The notes beneath the pieces were generated by a model. That model was given only the letters and a program-made list of their open reading frames with translations. It ran no database searches and had not been told where the DNA came from. From Bryopsis sp. KO-2023 (Eukaryota; Chlorophyta; Ulvophyceae; Bryopsidales; Bryopsidaceae), in the NCBI GenBank assembly GCA_030272585.1, contig BSYQ01000005.1, forward strand, positions 1,922,001 through 1,986,000: a stretch of 64,000 nt of DNA, given 5' to 3'. Positions 22,376-33,703 of the stretch are shown one piece after another (the stretch's first letter is position 1; each line of letters begins with the position of its first letter). Made by a program: the position numbers and the translations under genes.

Positions 22376-24588
22376 TTCGGTGCATTCCCAAAAAAAAAAA
22401 AAAAAAAAAAATCAGACGAGGGACTCTGATGGTTGGGATGGGTCGGTAGAATTTGCGTTCCTCTGTGGGACTCGATTTTGAGCATTCTTATTTGTCAATT
22501 AATATATTATTCATTCAGCAAATCTGATGCTGTAAATGTCCTCGATGTGTGTGCTTCGAGTGGAGAATCACTTTTCGTTCTGAGCTGAAAGTTTCCCACT
22601 GTTGTTGATATGAGAATGAATGGCTCAATGGATGGCTCCATATAGAATAGATCGATGGATTTACTTCCAATTATTTCTGTTGTTTGGACAGGTATGAATT
22701 TATTCACAAATACTGATTAGAATCCCGTGCAAATTCAGGAACTGAATTCGAAAGATGAAAGACTTTTCCTCATCTGGTTGAATTGATGGTCAAAATCACC
22801 TACCAACTCCCCCCTTTTTCCAAAACACAAGAGGCCCAGTGTTAGTATTATTATTGACACAAGGGGTGTTACAAACCCAATTACGTGTACATATATACAT
22901 GTAAATATATTCGGAAACATTCGCCTTTGGGTAGCCATCGCACTCCTGGAAATTCCAGTTACCCACACACACACACGTCAACTCAGTGAAAAGTCCCATA
23001 TCAAAAGTTCCTCCTTTCGTTCCAAATCTTCCACAAGTCACAATGATCCTTTATTTTATTTTCCCAATGTTTGTTTTTTGTTAAATCATATGTTCCCCCC
23101 ACCCCACCCCCTGGTTCCCTGACTTGGCTACACCGGTTTAGTCCATTCATTTATGCAAAAAATACTCAACAATAAAATTTGGACATAGAAGCCATTTCTT
23201 TTTTTTTTGCCCACCCAGAAAGAGAAAACAATGAAAACCCAACCAAAGGGTGAGGAACCTTGCCTTAAAAAAAAAAACACATTATCAGATCCAGAAAAAT
23301 GCTGAATAAGACCTTCCACCACAAACTTTAGTCACGTCCTCCCCCCTGCCCCCCAAACAAGAAATGCAACCTGACAACAAGGAGGCAATACATCCATCCC
23401 CCCCCCCCCACTGGGTGGAAAAACTACCCACCATATTAGGCTGATCCATATTCACAATAAGCGGTCTTTTTGCTGTCTTTGTGGCATCACCACCCACATG
23501 CAAATTCACCCAAAATCTTCTCTGTTCTTTCCAAGCCCCTCTCCATTTCCAATGTAACGTCCAAACCCCGAACAATCCCTCAGATATACATTCTTTTGTT
23601 TTTTTTCATTGGAGAAGAGTTTAGGCACTGGGTATTCTCGCAACCTTGTTCGAGCAACCCCTAAAACTCACAAGAAGACAGGAAACCATAGACTTCCACT
23701 CCACGGGCAAACCTCGCCGTCTAAAACCCCCCAAATAGCCCAACCCCTGCGAGATGGAACAACAGCGAGCAGCCCTCAACCATATCAACAATTCTATATC
23801 CTTTTCTTTCTTTTTTTTTTTTTGAGTCAAACTTCCCTAAAAATAGCGATCCTCTATTTACACACATTGTTTGTTCGTGTCACAGCCCGGAGTGCCTTTC
23901 GTTCCCCAGAGCATTTTTTTTTTCAGGTTACAAATAGAAAATATACACACACACAAACTCAGGGAAGCATACTCTGCCAAACTTCCCCTCTCGAAACACC
24001 GCTCCAACAACTCCTGCATAAAGAATGAACCAAAATTGACCAAAGATTTTTCTCTCTTTTTTTTGTGTTTTTTTTTTGAGCTCTATACAACTTTTTTTCT
24101 TCTTCTTCCAAACCCTGCACACACCGTATCGATCCAACCCAAAACTGAAACATGCTCATCTTCCCCTCCCTCTTTCCTTCCTCTTTTTTTTTTTTCGTTT
24201 TATGTACCCACCCGAGTACATAACCAATGCAACCTCTCCCTCAAATCCCAAATGCAAAAAAGGTAGACCCAAGCGCCTCACACTTTGGTCACTCTTTTCC
24301 CCCCCTTTCTCCCTCCCATCCCGAAAACAAAAAGCAAACCTCTAACTGCCTCACACATTGGTCACTCTTTTTTTCCATTTCTTGCCTCTCCCTCACATCC
24401 CGAATTCAAAAAGTGGATCTCCCAAGTGCCTCACACTTCGGTCACTCTTTTTCCCTCTCTCTCCCTCACACCCCGAAAAACAAATAAGCGAACCTCCACC
24501 TGCCTCACACTTTGGTCACTCTTTCTTTTTCATTTTTTGGAACAGGGGTCCTTGAGGGGAGAGTGTTGCGATTCACCCTCGCTGCTCG
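22376..24588. other. Intergenic region between convergent FabD and RING-CH genes
   Basis: No supported exon or RNA gene. It is rich in simple sequence (CA, T and C runs) and contains the tandem repeat described separately near its right end. It should hold both 3' UTRs. Confidence 0.5.
24265..24540 (+). repeat. Four-copy tandem repeat, about 75-80-bp unit
   Basis: The block CCTCACACTTTGGTCACTCT recurs four times (about 24277, 24350, 24429 and 24502), each followed by a C/T-rich stretch and a CATCCCGAAAACAAA-like segment. It sits just past the stop codon of the RING-CH gene, so it is probably in that transcript's 3' UTR or terminator region. Confidence 0.8.
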
Positions 24589-26007
24589 TCATACTGCCAC
24601 CGGTGCGACATTTATCGTGTTCATCCCTGGCCCGACATGGGGGGGAACAGGGTCATCCGGCCTCGTATACAGACAACGCATGATTTGGCAGGAGAAGGTA
24701 TACAGCACCGCCACCACCATTCCGGTGAAAAGAGCCTTGGTAATATTGAATTCGAAGAATAAAATGCAGACGATGGTAATGACCCACGTCATTCGAATGC
24801 AGTCGAACACGTCGGTGGCGCCAGGAAATCGCCCGGAGGCCCCTTCTTCCAGACCCTCTTCGCCGTTGTCGGATCGAGGGGGTGGGGCTGGAAGGTTGTT
24901 GATCGGAGATCGGCAAATGTCACAGATCAAGTCGCCTTTGACCTGTTCCCAGCAAAACACAAATGCAAACCTTCATGTTGGTTTCAAAAAAACAAACAAA
25001 CAAACTTCCCCACCAGAAAATAAACAAAAACAGCTGCTTTCTGGATAGACCATTTTTTATTTTTTTTTCAAACTCCACATTGTTTTACAAACAACTTGGA
25101 GAAAAAAAAAAATTAAAAAAAATTAAAAAAAAAACATGATCGTGCTTTCATCCTTGATGAAGCCAGAGCGGACAATGAGTAAAAACAAAAAGCTAAGCAT
25201 TTGGGTTTTTTGCGTGTGGATGGAAAATAAACAAATTAAAAATTAAAATCTGGCACTCACATTGACCCATTTCAAGGCACAAGCTCTGTGCCTCAGGCTC
25301 ATATCTCCCTTGCATTCACAGGCAAGACTCATGGCCTCGCCGCTTTCGAAGTCATCGGGGGTCAACGGCTCCAGGCAAATCAAACAAGTGGGCAGACCGC
25401 TCTGGACCCGGTTCATTCCGACACGGCCCAAACTACCTGCCAAATCGAAAGGAAAAAAAAAAACGGGAGCTGACAAACCATAGATTCTTTTTTTAAACTA
25501 TTTCAGCGAACGAATTTAGAATCCCTGGCTCTCCATATTGTGAAACTTCTGATAAACCGGGTCCTACTGTCGATCGAGAAAGCATGTTCGATGGTTGGTT
25601 GATGCACAGTTAATCAACATTTGAAAGTTCTGGCTAACTTACCAGAACTTCGAGAAGACTTCTCGACAGCGCCCTCCGGCTCCTCGCTGCTTCCTCTGGT
25701 TGAGGATCTACCCAAGGCGCTGATCGCTTGGAGAGCCCTCTGAAAGGAGCTCACCCTGGGCAGCCCCGCTCCCCGAGAGGAACCCCCCACAGAGTTGGCA
25801 CGGTTCACCAGGGCCGTCGTTTCGGAATGATTGCTGCTGTCGGAGACATATCCTGAGGCTTGAGTGGAAACCGGATGTGGTGAAACTGGGGAGGAGGGTG
25901 GCACTCTTGGAGTGGGTGTCGATGGACCGGCTTGGGGTGAATTTGTGGGGGCTATGTCGCCATCCTCGGAAGGCAGGCGTTCGTGTGGAATGCCATATCC
26001 AAACAAA
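24589..26007 (-). CDS. RING-CH (MARCH-type) membrane E3 ubiquitin ligase, 5' end unresolved
   Basis: Three exons join in frame: 26007-25643, 25436-25261 and 24942-24589. The first encodes a Ser/Pro-rich disordered region. The second and third encode a C4HC3 RING-CH finger (CLICLEPL ... CECKGDMSLRHRACALKW ... CDICRSPI). Behind it are two hydrophobic spans (WVITIVCILFFEF and FTGMVVAVLYTFSC), so the protein is probably a membrane-anchored ligase that ubiquitinates membrane cargo. The 5' end is unsolved. A short candidate first exon with ATG at 26848 and a donor at the GTGAGC just after it does not match the phase of the 26007 acceptor, so another exon or start is missing. The acceptor is repeated in a minisatellite. 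Confidence 0.8.
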
Positions 26008-26340
26008 CTGGAGGAAAGCAAGAAAGATGGAAATTTGAGGAAAAAGGCGAGTGTTGGATAAATATATATCCGAACAAACTGGAGGAAAGCAAGAAATGTA
26101 GAAATTTGGAAAAAGACAAGTGTTGGATAAATATACATCCAAACAAACTGGAGGAAAGCAAGAAAGATAGGAATTTGAGGAAAAAGACAAATGTTGGGTA
26201 AATATACATCCAAACAAACTGGAGGAAAGCAAGAAAGATAGGAATTTGAGGAAAAAGACAAATGTTGGGTAAATATACATCCAAACAAACTGGAGGAAAG
26301 CAAGAAAGATAGGAATTTGAAAAAAGGTGTGAGTGTTGGG
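26000..26340 (-). repeat. Five-copy minisatellite carrying repeated splice-acceptor sequence
   Basis: A unit of about 62-64 bp occurs five times. Read on the minus strand, every copy contains CTTGCTTTCCTCCAGTTTG, the pyrimidine tract and AG acceptor of the RING-CH exon plus its first bases. The copy nearest the coding sequence is the functional exon edge; the other four lie upstream in the intron. Confidence 0.9.
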
Positions 26341-27493
26341 TAAATATGTTGATGCACCACAGCACATATCCAAAGATTTTCAAAGCGTTACGCAACAGTG
26401 CTGTTTTGATCAGTTTAACAGATAAGGTGGGATGATGATTTCCACATGAACGGTTAGAAACTGGTTTTGGGCCAATTTTCTAACTGCAGCAAGACATTTT
26501 TTATTTTTTTTTGTTGAAATCATTTCAGCCAAATGTCGGTCATTGGCTCCTCGCGCAAGTAACCGCTCCAAAAAGAGGTGTTATCCGTTTTTACCTGCGG
26601 GTGGCCCTCCAACTCTTGGCGAGCCACGAGTTGGGAGGGTTTTCTCCATCACCTGAGAAACAGACCGATTCACACTCGATCAATTCACAAGAAAAAACAC
26701 GTGACCCCGAAAAACACGCGTCCGCTCTGGGAGAAAATCACTCGTTCTTGGATAGAAACCCCAACCCAACGAAAAGGGAGCAAGACTGGAAGGGCCAACG
26801 AACCAGAGGGGTCGTTTGCAATTGAAGAGGCTCACCCGTGTCGCTCATTGCTGTTTTTTTTTTTACGTTCTTTGAAAGTCGCCGCTGAAAAGGAAAATAT
26901 ACACACAAGGAAATCGGGAGGAAGCGCAGCCGGGCAGTGTTTTGTTTCCAGCGCAAGCACGATTCCACGCCCCGCAGTGGCAGACTGCAAAATTGGTGAG
27001 AACCCTCCGAGTACAGCCTTACCTAATCCAAGGAACCAATCACGGGATGGGATGCTTCGGCGGTTTCGTAGCAACCCGCGAGTCGCAATCACGTGACCTT
27101 GAGAGCAGTTTCTGCTCATCCTCACAAAGGGGGTGTAAACAGCACAGCGCACGTTTTCGCTGGACAAAACCCGCCTCCAATCGTACAGCCAAGCACGAAA
27201 CCCCTCGTTGAAACGAAAGAAGCTAAACAAAGAAATTCTGCGTCTTTTTCTGCCTCCTTCCTGCTCTGATGCATGCATGCATGTGCTTTTTTTTGGCCAA
27301 ACTGAATCATTTTCTGGGACAGCTTCCCTGTGGTGATTGCTGGTTGATACATATCGATCCCCCCTGTGCATACTTCAGTGGGAGTGGTACCTGTTTTCTT
27401 CCTTTTACCATAAATCTTGCAAATTGTGGCAGGAAAAAGTTCATATCCTTTGGCAAGACAATATCCCCAACAGCAAATGACTGCCTTGGACTG
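26341..27493. other. Upstream region of the RING-CH gene
   Basis: No confidently supported exon apart from the possible short first exon of the RING-CH gene near 26848. Several open frames on both strands lack splice or family support. Confidence 0.35.
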
Positions 27494-27947
27494 TCAGTTT
27501 CGGTCATGCTCTGGATCGAAGGGAAATTCCAGCATCTGGAAAGAGGGATAACCCGACGTAACTCGACAATTGGCACTTTCGAGATAATCTTTAATGAAAA
27601 TGCAAATGGCGTCCTTGGTCATCCTGAAAGAATGCTATGTTTTGTATAGTCCCCGGCAGGGGCCCTGTTCATGGTCCGTACCCCAGAAAATTAACAAACA
27701 ATGCAACAACATCCTCAACGGAAAGGCCAGAACATATTTTTGAATTACAGATTTGCTCAGCGGGCTTCTTCAATCAAGGTTTTCATCCCCCTAGATGCAC
27801 TCACTACATTGTGAAGGCGACACTCAAAACTGAACACACGTCCAAAAGGGCAGTTCCATTTACAGGTACCTATGAATTGACAAAACCATCACCTACCTCT
27901 TCCGAGCCCAACCGCCGCCTTCTCTTGGCACACACCCCTGGAAACAT
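27494..27947 (-). CDS. Putative small three-exon gene, 70 residues, unknown
   Basis: An ATG at 27947 opens exon 27947-27897, which joins 27713-27682 and 27623-27494 with perfect phase across a 183-nt and a 58-nt intron to a TGA stop. The 70-residue product has a basic cluster near its start (AKRRRRLGSEE) followed by an amphipathic helix-like stretch (VVALFVNFLG, KDAICIFIKDYLE) and an acidic end. I do not recognise it. Support is only the consistent splice phasing. It lies directly downstream of the tRNA-ribosyltransferase gene on the same strand, so these could instead be alternative 3' exons or chance. Confidence 0.35.
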
Positions 27948-28231
27948 TTGAAATAGAAAAATGTCAAAACGGGGAGGGGTGGGGTGCATAAAAAAAAAAG
28001 CAAGACAAAAACTGGGCTAGCCATTCCCCTGCAGCAATGGTTCATTTTCTACCCAACATTCAAAACAGGACCAAAAATATTCTCTTTCCGAGAGTTGGTT
28101 CCGTTTCTTTGCCCTGCTCCGGAATTTTTAGTGACATTGGTTTGGGGTTTTTTTTTCCTTTTCCTCTTTCTATTTTCTTTCCTTTTCTTTCGAACCGAGT
28201 CGGGGGTGGGGGGGGGGGGGCTCTCCGTCTG

Positions 28232-29476
28232 TCAGTATTCCAGCGAAATATCGACCGATGCCATGGCATCTCTGATCCATTGGGGAATGTCCCCATGGGG
28301 GTGCTGCCTTTTCATGAACATCCTCACAAACTGTGGAAATCGTTGCTCTTTGATCGATTCCCTCATTTCCCTGGCCAATCGCATCATGTAGGCCACGTTA
28401 TGGTAAGACAGCAACCTCGAAGAAGCAGTGTTGCCTTTCGAAAACATTCCATGCAAAGCCGCTCGGGTGTAATTCCTGCAAGTCATGCAATCGCACTCGG
28501 GATCCACAGGGCGAGTGTCTTTCGCGGTCGCTGCGTTTTTCAACCTGACGGTTCCGTCGTGGGTCAGACCCACGCCGAAACGGGCGGTTCGAGTAGGATA
28601 GACACTATCGTACATATCCGCACCCAAAGCGCTGCACACCACGATGTCCAACGGGTAGCCGACGCCCATCACGTATATCGGCTTGTCCTTGGGCAACGCC
28701 GCGGTGCATTGCTTGACGACCCTCCAAAAGTAGTCTTTCGACTCTCCCCCCACCAAACCCCCGATGGCGAAACCCGGCATGTCCCGAGCGGTCAGCTGTT
28801 CCAGGCTGATGTCCCTCAGTCGCGGGTCCACTCCGCCTTGAATAATCGCAAACAGATTCTGCTCGTTCGGACGAGAATGCGCAGCGATGCAACGGTCTAT
28901 CCACCTCGTCGTTCTATGGGTCGCCTCCTCGAATCTCTCCGCACTCACGGTAGTTGCTGGCACCACGTCGTCCAACGCCATGATAATATCCGCGCCCAGC
29001 TTGTTCTGAATGCTGATGGAGTGTTCGGGAGTCAGCAGCATCTTGGCGCCGTCCACAGGGGATTGAAACTCCACGCCTTCTTCGGTTATTTCCGCCAAGT
29101 GCAAAAGGGATACCATCTGGAACCCCCCTGAATCCGTCAACATCGCCCTCGGCCAATCTGCGAATCCGTGTAGTCCGCCCAAATGCTCGACGACGTCGGC
29201 CCCAGGCCGACTCTCCAAGTGATAGGTGTTCCCCAAGATCAAGTGGCAATCTAGATCCTGCAACTGCTGCGAAGTCAGGCCTTTAACTGTTCCGTGCGTT
29301 CCAACGGGCATGAACATGGGGGTCTCGCACACGTAGTGCGGGAGCTTCATTTTGGACGTCCGTGCCCAGCCCTGCGCCGCCACCACTTCGAACTCCAGCG
29401 CCGGCGACTTCGACCGCGGCAACGCCGACGCAGCGGCGCACATTCTGAAACAACGGTTTCCAGCTGCTAAAACCAT
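28232..29476 (-). CDS. QTRT1: Queuine tRNA-ribosyltransferase catalytic subunit
   Basis: Exchanges guanine-34 for queuine in GUN-anticodon tRNAs (Asp, Asn, His, Tyr); in eukaryotes it works with a non-catalytic partner. The single-exon 414-residue protein has the full TGT barrel. The base-binding/general-acid Asp is in LTDSGGFQM (Asp115), the substrate-contact GGL in FAIGGLVGG, the nucleophile Asp290 in YDSVYPTRTARFG, and the zinc site is Cys328, Cys330, Cys333 and His359 (CDCMTCRNY ... SYHN). The first 25 residues are extra and Ala/Arg-rich, perhaps an organelle signal. It lacks introns, unlike most genes here. All key residues are present, so it should be active. Confidence 0.95.
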   Translation of the reverse strand: MVLAAGNRCFRMCAAASALPRSKSPALEFEVVAAQGWARTSKMKLPHYVCETPMFMPVGTHGTVKGLTSQQLQDLDCHLILGNTYHLESRPGADVVEHLGGLHGFADWPRAMLTDSGGFQMVSLLHLAEITEEGVEFQSPVDGAKMLLTPEHSISIQNKLGADIIMALDDVVPATTVSAERFEEATHRTTRWIDRCIAAHSRPNEQNLFAIIQGGVDPRLRDISLEQLTARDMPGFAIGGLVGGESKDYFWRVVKQCTAALPKDKPIYVMGVGYPLDIVVCSALGADMYDSVYPTRTARFGVGLTHDGTVRLKNAATAKDTRPVDPECDCMTCRNYTRAALHGMFSKGNTASSRLLSYHNVAYMMRLAREMRESIKEQRFPQFVRMFMKRQHPHGDIPQWIRDAMASVDISLEY

Positions 29477-29604
29477 CTGGGAGGCAGTTCAATTTTTCGG
29501 GTGGGTTGAGCCATTGACAGATTCCTGTCGAAACGGTCGGACCAGAAGCAACCATGACGTCACTTGCATCACATACCGTTTTTTTCTAATTCAAAAGAAT
29601 TACA

Positions 29605-29890
29605 CTCTAAATTGCTTGCTCAAGAACTGCCACAGAAATTGGTTCCCCGAGAAGGCACGCACGAGAACTGGCGGGTGTAAGAAACGCAGTCGGACGACTC
29701 TGCGCCGCAGTCGAGACGTGAAACTCTTCGAAAAAACTTGTATGAAAATGAAATGCTCTAAATTGCTTGCGAACTGCCACAGAAATTGGTTGCCTGAGAA
29801 GGCACGCACGAGAACTGGCGGGTGTAAGAAACGCAGCCAAACGACTCTGCGCCGCAGTCGAGACATGAAACTCTTCCAAAAAACTTAAGC
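29605..29890. repeat. Two-copy direct repeat, about 145-150 bp, beside a tRNA-like sequence
   Basis: Two near-identical units (about 29605-29754 and 29756-29890) share blocks such as ACTGCCACAGAAATTGGTT and GACTCTGCGCCGCAGTCGAGA. They lie directly 3' of the tRNA-Gly-like sequence when read on the minus strand. No coding role is evident. Confidence 0.85.
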
Positions 29891-29900
29891 GAAAATGATA

Positions 29901-29965
29901 TGCGACGTGCGGGAATCGAACCCACGTCAATCGCGTGGGAGGCGATTATGATACACTAACGCCGC
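29901..29965 (-). tRNA. tRNA-Gly (anticodon CCC) with deleted D-arm loop, probable pseudo-tRNA or SINE head
   Basis: The minus strand folds into a 7-bp acceptor stem (GCGGCGT with ACGTCGC, one G-U pair), an anticodon stem ATCGC/GCGAT with the 7-nt loop CTCCCAC (anticodon CCC), and a T arm GTGGG-TTCGATT-CCCGC with discriminator A. The segment between acceptor and anticodon stems is only about 12 nt. The D loop with its GG is missing, so a D arm cannot form. Total length is 65 nt instead of about 71-73. No CCA is encoded, as is normal in eukaryotes. Confidence 0.7.
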
Positions 29966-30873
29966 TGCACGCTTGGGAACGCACCCAAATGTTTCTTATC
30001 ACATTTTTGTTTTGCATTTTTCATAAAAAACAGCCTCACAGGCTGTCAAACTCAACTAAATGGGATCTCGGGTTATGATTTTATGTTTGAGATTCCACTC
30101 AATCAATTCTGCATGTTGTCAGAAGGTATCTTGACAGCAATACCAAAACTGATCAGAACAGCTTGTGTACACTGACAAATAACCTCCACACTATTTGTCG
30201 TTGACTTGCCTCCCAGAGAAGTATAATTTTGAATTCATACCACATGGTGTGAATTTCACAGCCTCCCAAAAGAAAACGAACAACGATGCTGTGTTAGGAT
30301 GAATCTACTTTTTCTTCCAAACATCTAATCATAGTCAAAATTATTCCTTGAAATCTGCAGTGCAGCTGCGCGTAAGGTTCCACTACCAGTGGATGGAATA
30401 ATATATATTCGTTTCACCAGCCTTTGTCGAGGTCACACCCATGCAACTTGGATTGAACGGATAAGCATGGCTTCGTTGCACTTTTTACGCCAACCTGCCA
30501 ACTGGAGGACAGGGCCGCCACCAAAAATAGAATGCAGGAGTGTACCAGTACAACAGCAAGTTGCATACCTCGCCAGTAATCACTCGCAAGGTTACAAGGT
30601 GATAGCCACAGAAAGGGTTTGCACCTTTGCACTGCACTACTCGCTCGAGTCTGGAACGCGCGTTTCTATCGTCCAGTGTTTGGTTTCTACACACAAACGT
30701 TTGTGCGCCTTCTACTTCTTCGCACTCTGAGTCTGGCGCGCATTTTTGTTCCTGATTGCCGGATTATACAATCAGGTGCGTCGCTGGGATTATCCGTGCC
30801 GTCGTCTCTGTTTTCCCAGAAAGCCCCGCGTTTCAAGGACTGTCAATAAGGCTTCTCGCTATTGTTCCACAGA
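29966..30873. other. Intergenic region upstream of the second kinase
   Basis: No supported exon. It would hold the promoter and 5' UTR, possibly with a non-coding first exon, since the kinase ATG at 30874 is directly preceded by a CCACAG acceptor-like sequence. Confidence 0.35.
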
Positions 30874-32492
30874 ATGGCAAGGCAACATCTCGCCGACGTT
30901 CTCCCATTGCTGGATGTGTCGCCGAAAGTCTGCAGCACACGGCGCCCTCGAACGAGGTCTTTCTACGAGGCGCTGAGAAAGAAGTGTGTTGTGGAGCGTG
31001 GCTCCTCCAAGTTGAGCTCGGCTGTGGAAGTTCCACGGAAACCTGGGACAAAGGGCGCGAGCAGCAGCACTGATGACATCGCCATGGATGTCGTCGTAAA
31101 AGAGCCCTTTTGGACACGTTTCGAGGTCGAGGGAGTGCTGGGAAAGGGCTCCTTCGGAACTGTCTACAGGGCGAGAGACACGGCAACCGGGAGCATGGTC
31201 GCCGTCAAGGAAATCAAGGCGACCAAGAAATCCAGGGAGGCCAGGAACGAGGCGGCCATGCTCCAGAGACTGCAGCACTCGCCGGTTGTCGTGGACCTGC
31301 ACGGGTTTTTTGACGACGTCGAGACCGAGGACGCCCAAGCGAAGGTCTCGTGCGTCGTCATGGACCTTCTCGAGGGAGGCACTCTCGAGACGTTCGTGCA
31401 GGTATGACGGGCACAGGCTGAAAGTCGTCGTTGTGGGTGCATGGGCAGCGCAAAGTGTAACACCGAAAAAAACACATCTGCATCATGGGTATGCAAGCCA
31501 GCAAGAGTATGTGCAGAAATGGGATGTTTTGCTTGCAGGAGAATGGCCCCCTCAACGACGACCAGTTGAGAGTGGTGGCCCGGGAGGTTGTGAGGCTTGT
31601 GCAGGATTGCCATGACGCTGGCATCCTGCACTCCGACATAAAAGCCTCCAACCTCATGCTTGCGTCCTCAGCCAGCCAGGGGAAATTGAAGACAAACCCC
31701 GAGATGCTGCTGCCTGGCTGGCTGGTGGCAACCGACATGGGCACCGCGAGGCCGGCCGGTAAGTGTTCCTGATACATACTCCAATGGTTTGATTTCATTG
31801 CATCCTTCCTTTTTTTTTTGCTAGATGAAAAATTGATGAAAGACTTGAATCTCAGAGTATCCTTGCATGGCAGTTTTTACTGATCCAGTCACTGTTTTGC
31901 AGTAATTTACAAACAGGCTTCAGTAAATTCAGTGAAATTCCAAAGGCAGTGGATATCGTTTTCTGAGAAACTGAAACTATATTTGCAAATCACATGGATG
32001 TTTTCTGGCACAAATTTTGTTTCACAAGCCTCTTTCCTGTTATTTTGCAATTCTTCAGAAAATTTTTTGTTTCTGTTAATTCCTGGCAGCTGTAACAGTT
32101 CACCCCTGATTGTTTTTTTTTTAATTTTCTGTGCTGTGTTTTTCACAGGATTGGGTTTTTCTGTCGAACCCTTGGGGACCCCAACTCATTGGGCTCCCGA
32201 GGTGTTCGGCAGAAAGTACACCCATCCGGCCGACCTGTGGAGCAGTGGGACTGCCCTGTTCCAGCTTCGGTTCGGCAGGATGCCCTTCTGGGATGGCTCC
32301 CAGGAGGGCAAGTTCCGATCGACACGGGACATCCTCCGACCGATCGTGCTGGGCAGTCCCTGCTGGGATGAGGTGGGAGGCTGTCATCCCTTGGTGAGGG
32401 AATTCCTGGCTGGCCTCCTGGAAAAGGACCCCACCAAGAGGATGACAGCCAAGGAGGCTGCAGAGCACCAGTGGCTGGCCACCACTGAGTGA
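30874..32492 (+). CDS. Divergent protein kinase with HSD and DMG motifs
   Basis: Three exons (30874-31401, 31539-31758, 32149-32492) join in phase to 363 residues. After about 75 variable residues comes a kinase domain: Gly-rich loop LGKGSFGTVYRA, invariant Lys in VAVKEIKA, catalytic loop ILHSDIKASNLML, metal motif TDMGTARP, APE in THWAPEVF, and a CDPK/CaMK-like C lobe (ADLWSSGTALFQLRFGRMPFW, LLEKDPTKRMTAKEAAEHQW). HRD is HSD and DFG is DMG. The Lys and both Asp remain, so catalysis is plausible but regulation is likely unusual. No EF-hands follow. A relic of exon 3 is at about 36.9 kb. The start may be preceded by another exon. Confidence 0.8.
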
Positions 32493-33703
32493 CCTCATCC
32501 CAGCACCCCCCCTTCCCCTCCTTCTTTCCCCCTTACAGTCTGGTCATGGTTGGTGTGTCAGCATGCCCCCATGTCAGACTGGTGTTTCCTTTCTCGTCGA
32601 CTCCCGTGGAAGGGGGGGTTTTGGAGTCCCGCAACGCGAGCGTCCATGGTTTTACTCGTAAGTTCGTCTTTCCTATCGTTGCAAATTTTTCTTTCTGGTA
32701 CTCCACAGACATGTTTTGATAAAGGGCTTCTGAATGTACACTCGTTGAACCAAGGTAGTCAGTCGCCTTGCAAACGAATGTTGAGATTTCCTGTTTTGAA
32801 TCCCCTCGTGAGATTCAAGTTGGCTTCTTTGGGGTTTCCTCAAAGGAGGAGGGGGTAATATTTCCAGTGAAAACAGTAACAATAGGAGTCCTAAGCATTC
32901 ATTCTATAACCCTTGATGCAGTAGGCAATGTTCATGACAAGTTTTCATCCTATTCTATTCTATTTTGTTCTATATTTTTTGTTCTATATTTTTTTGGGGG
33001 GGGAAGAGGGTGTATAAATAGCACATTAAATGTGCATAGCAAATCGGTGCGAGTCTTGGATTGAACTCATTTTGTTTGCATTGACAGGTCGGTGCCAGCT
33101 GTGCATATGCCGACGAGACCCTGTTTGGCCCTGTTGATTTTTCGGATGGGCTGTGAATATCTGCACTCTGGGACAGGTTTTTGTGAATACGTTCGCCTCC
33201 TGTTTTCTCTTGACAGTCATACGATCATCACATGGTGAGTACCCCCTCCCCCAGGACTTTTTTCTTTCAATTCAGGTGCTCTTTTTGGTGTGTGGACCTT
33301 GGTAGTATTTTCAGGGACAGATTTTCAATGGAAAAACATATATATTATTTATGCATCCTCTTGAGTCTCCGTGTATATCCATTTGAAACACGTTCTTGCG
33401 ATCAAAAATTAAAAAGCACGGCATCTTTGTAACATGGTATTTGTGCCCAACAACGATCGACACTCAGTTTTTCTGTCCTTTTCTTTTGGCAGATTTTGTC
33501 CAGCCTCGCGGACCCCTTCGTTCATTTACCAACAGCCTTCAATCCGGTGCAAACTCTCCACAAATTGTGAAATCTGTCCTCGCCTTTATCGAGAGCATGA
33601 AACATGGCTGGATTCGGACCGGAGACCGACCATCTGGATTGTGCAGAGAAAAGAAAAAGATATCGTTTCACATCAATACGGACAATGTTTCAAGGAGGCT
33701 TGG
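32493..33703. other. Intergenic region between kinase and CDPK relic
   Basis: No supported gene. About 33495-33700 has an exon-like open stretch behind a TTTGGCAG acceptor that runs into the CDPK relic at 33704. It resembles no family I know and may be the tail of sequence captured at the duplication breakpoint. Confidence 0.35.

Noticed and set aside
26942-27211. Open frames upstream of the RING-CH gene as a separate gene
   Set aside because: No splice-compatible structure, start context or recognisable domain on either strand.
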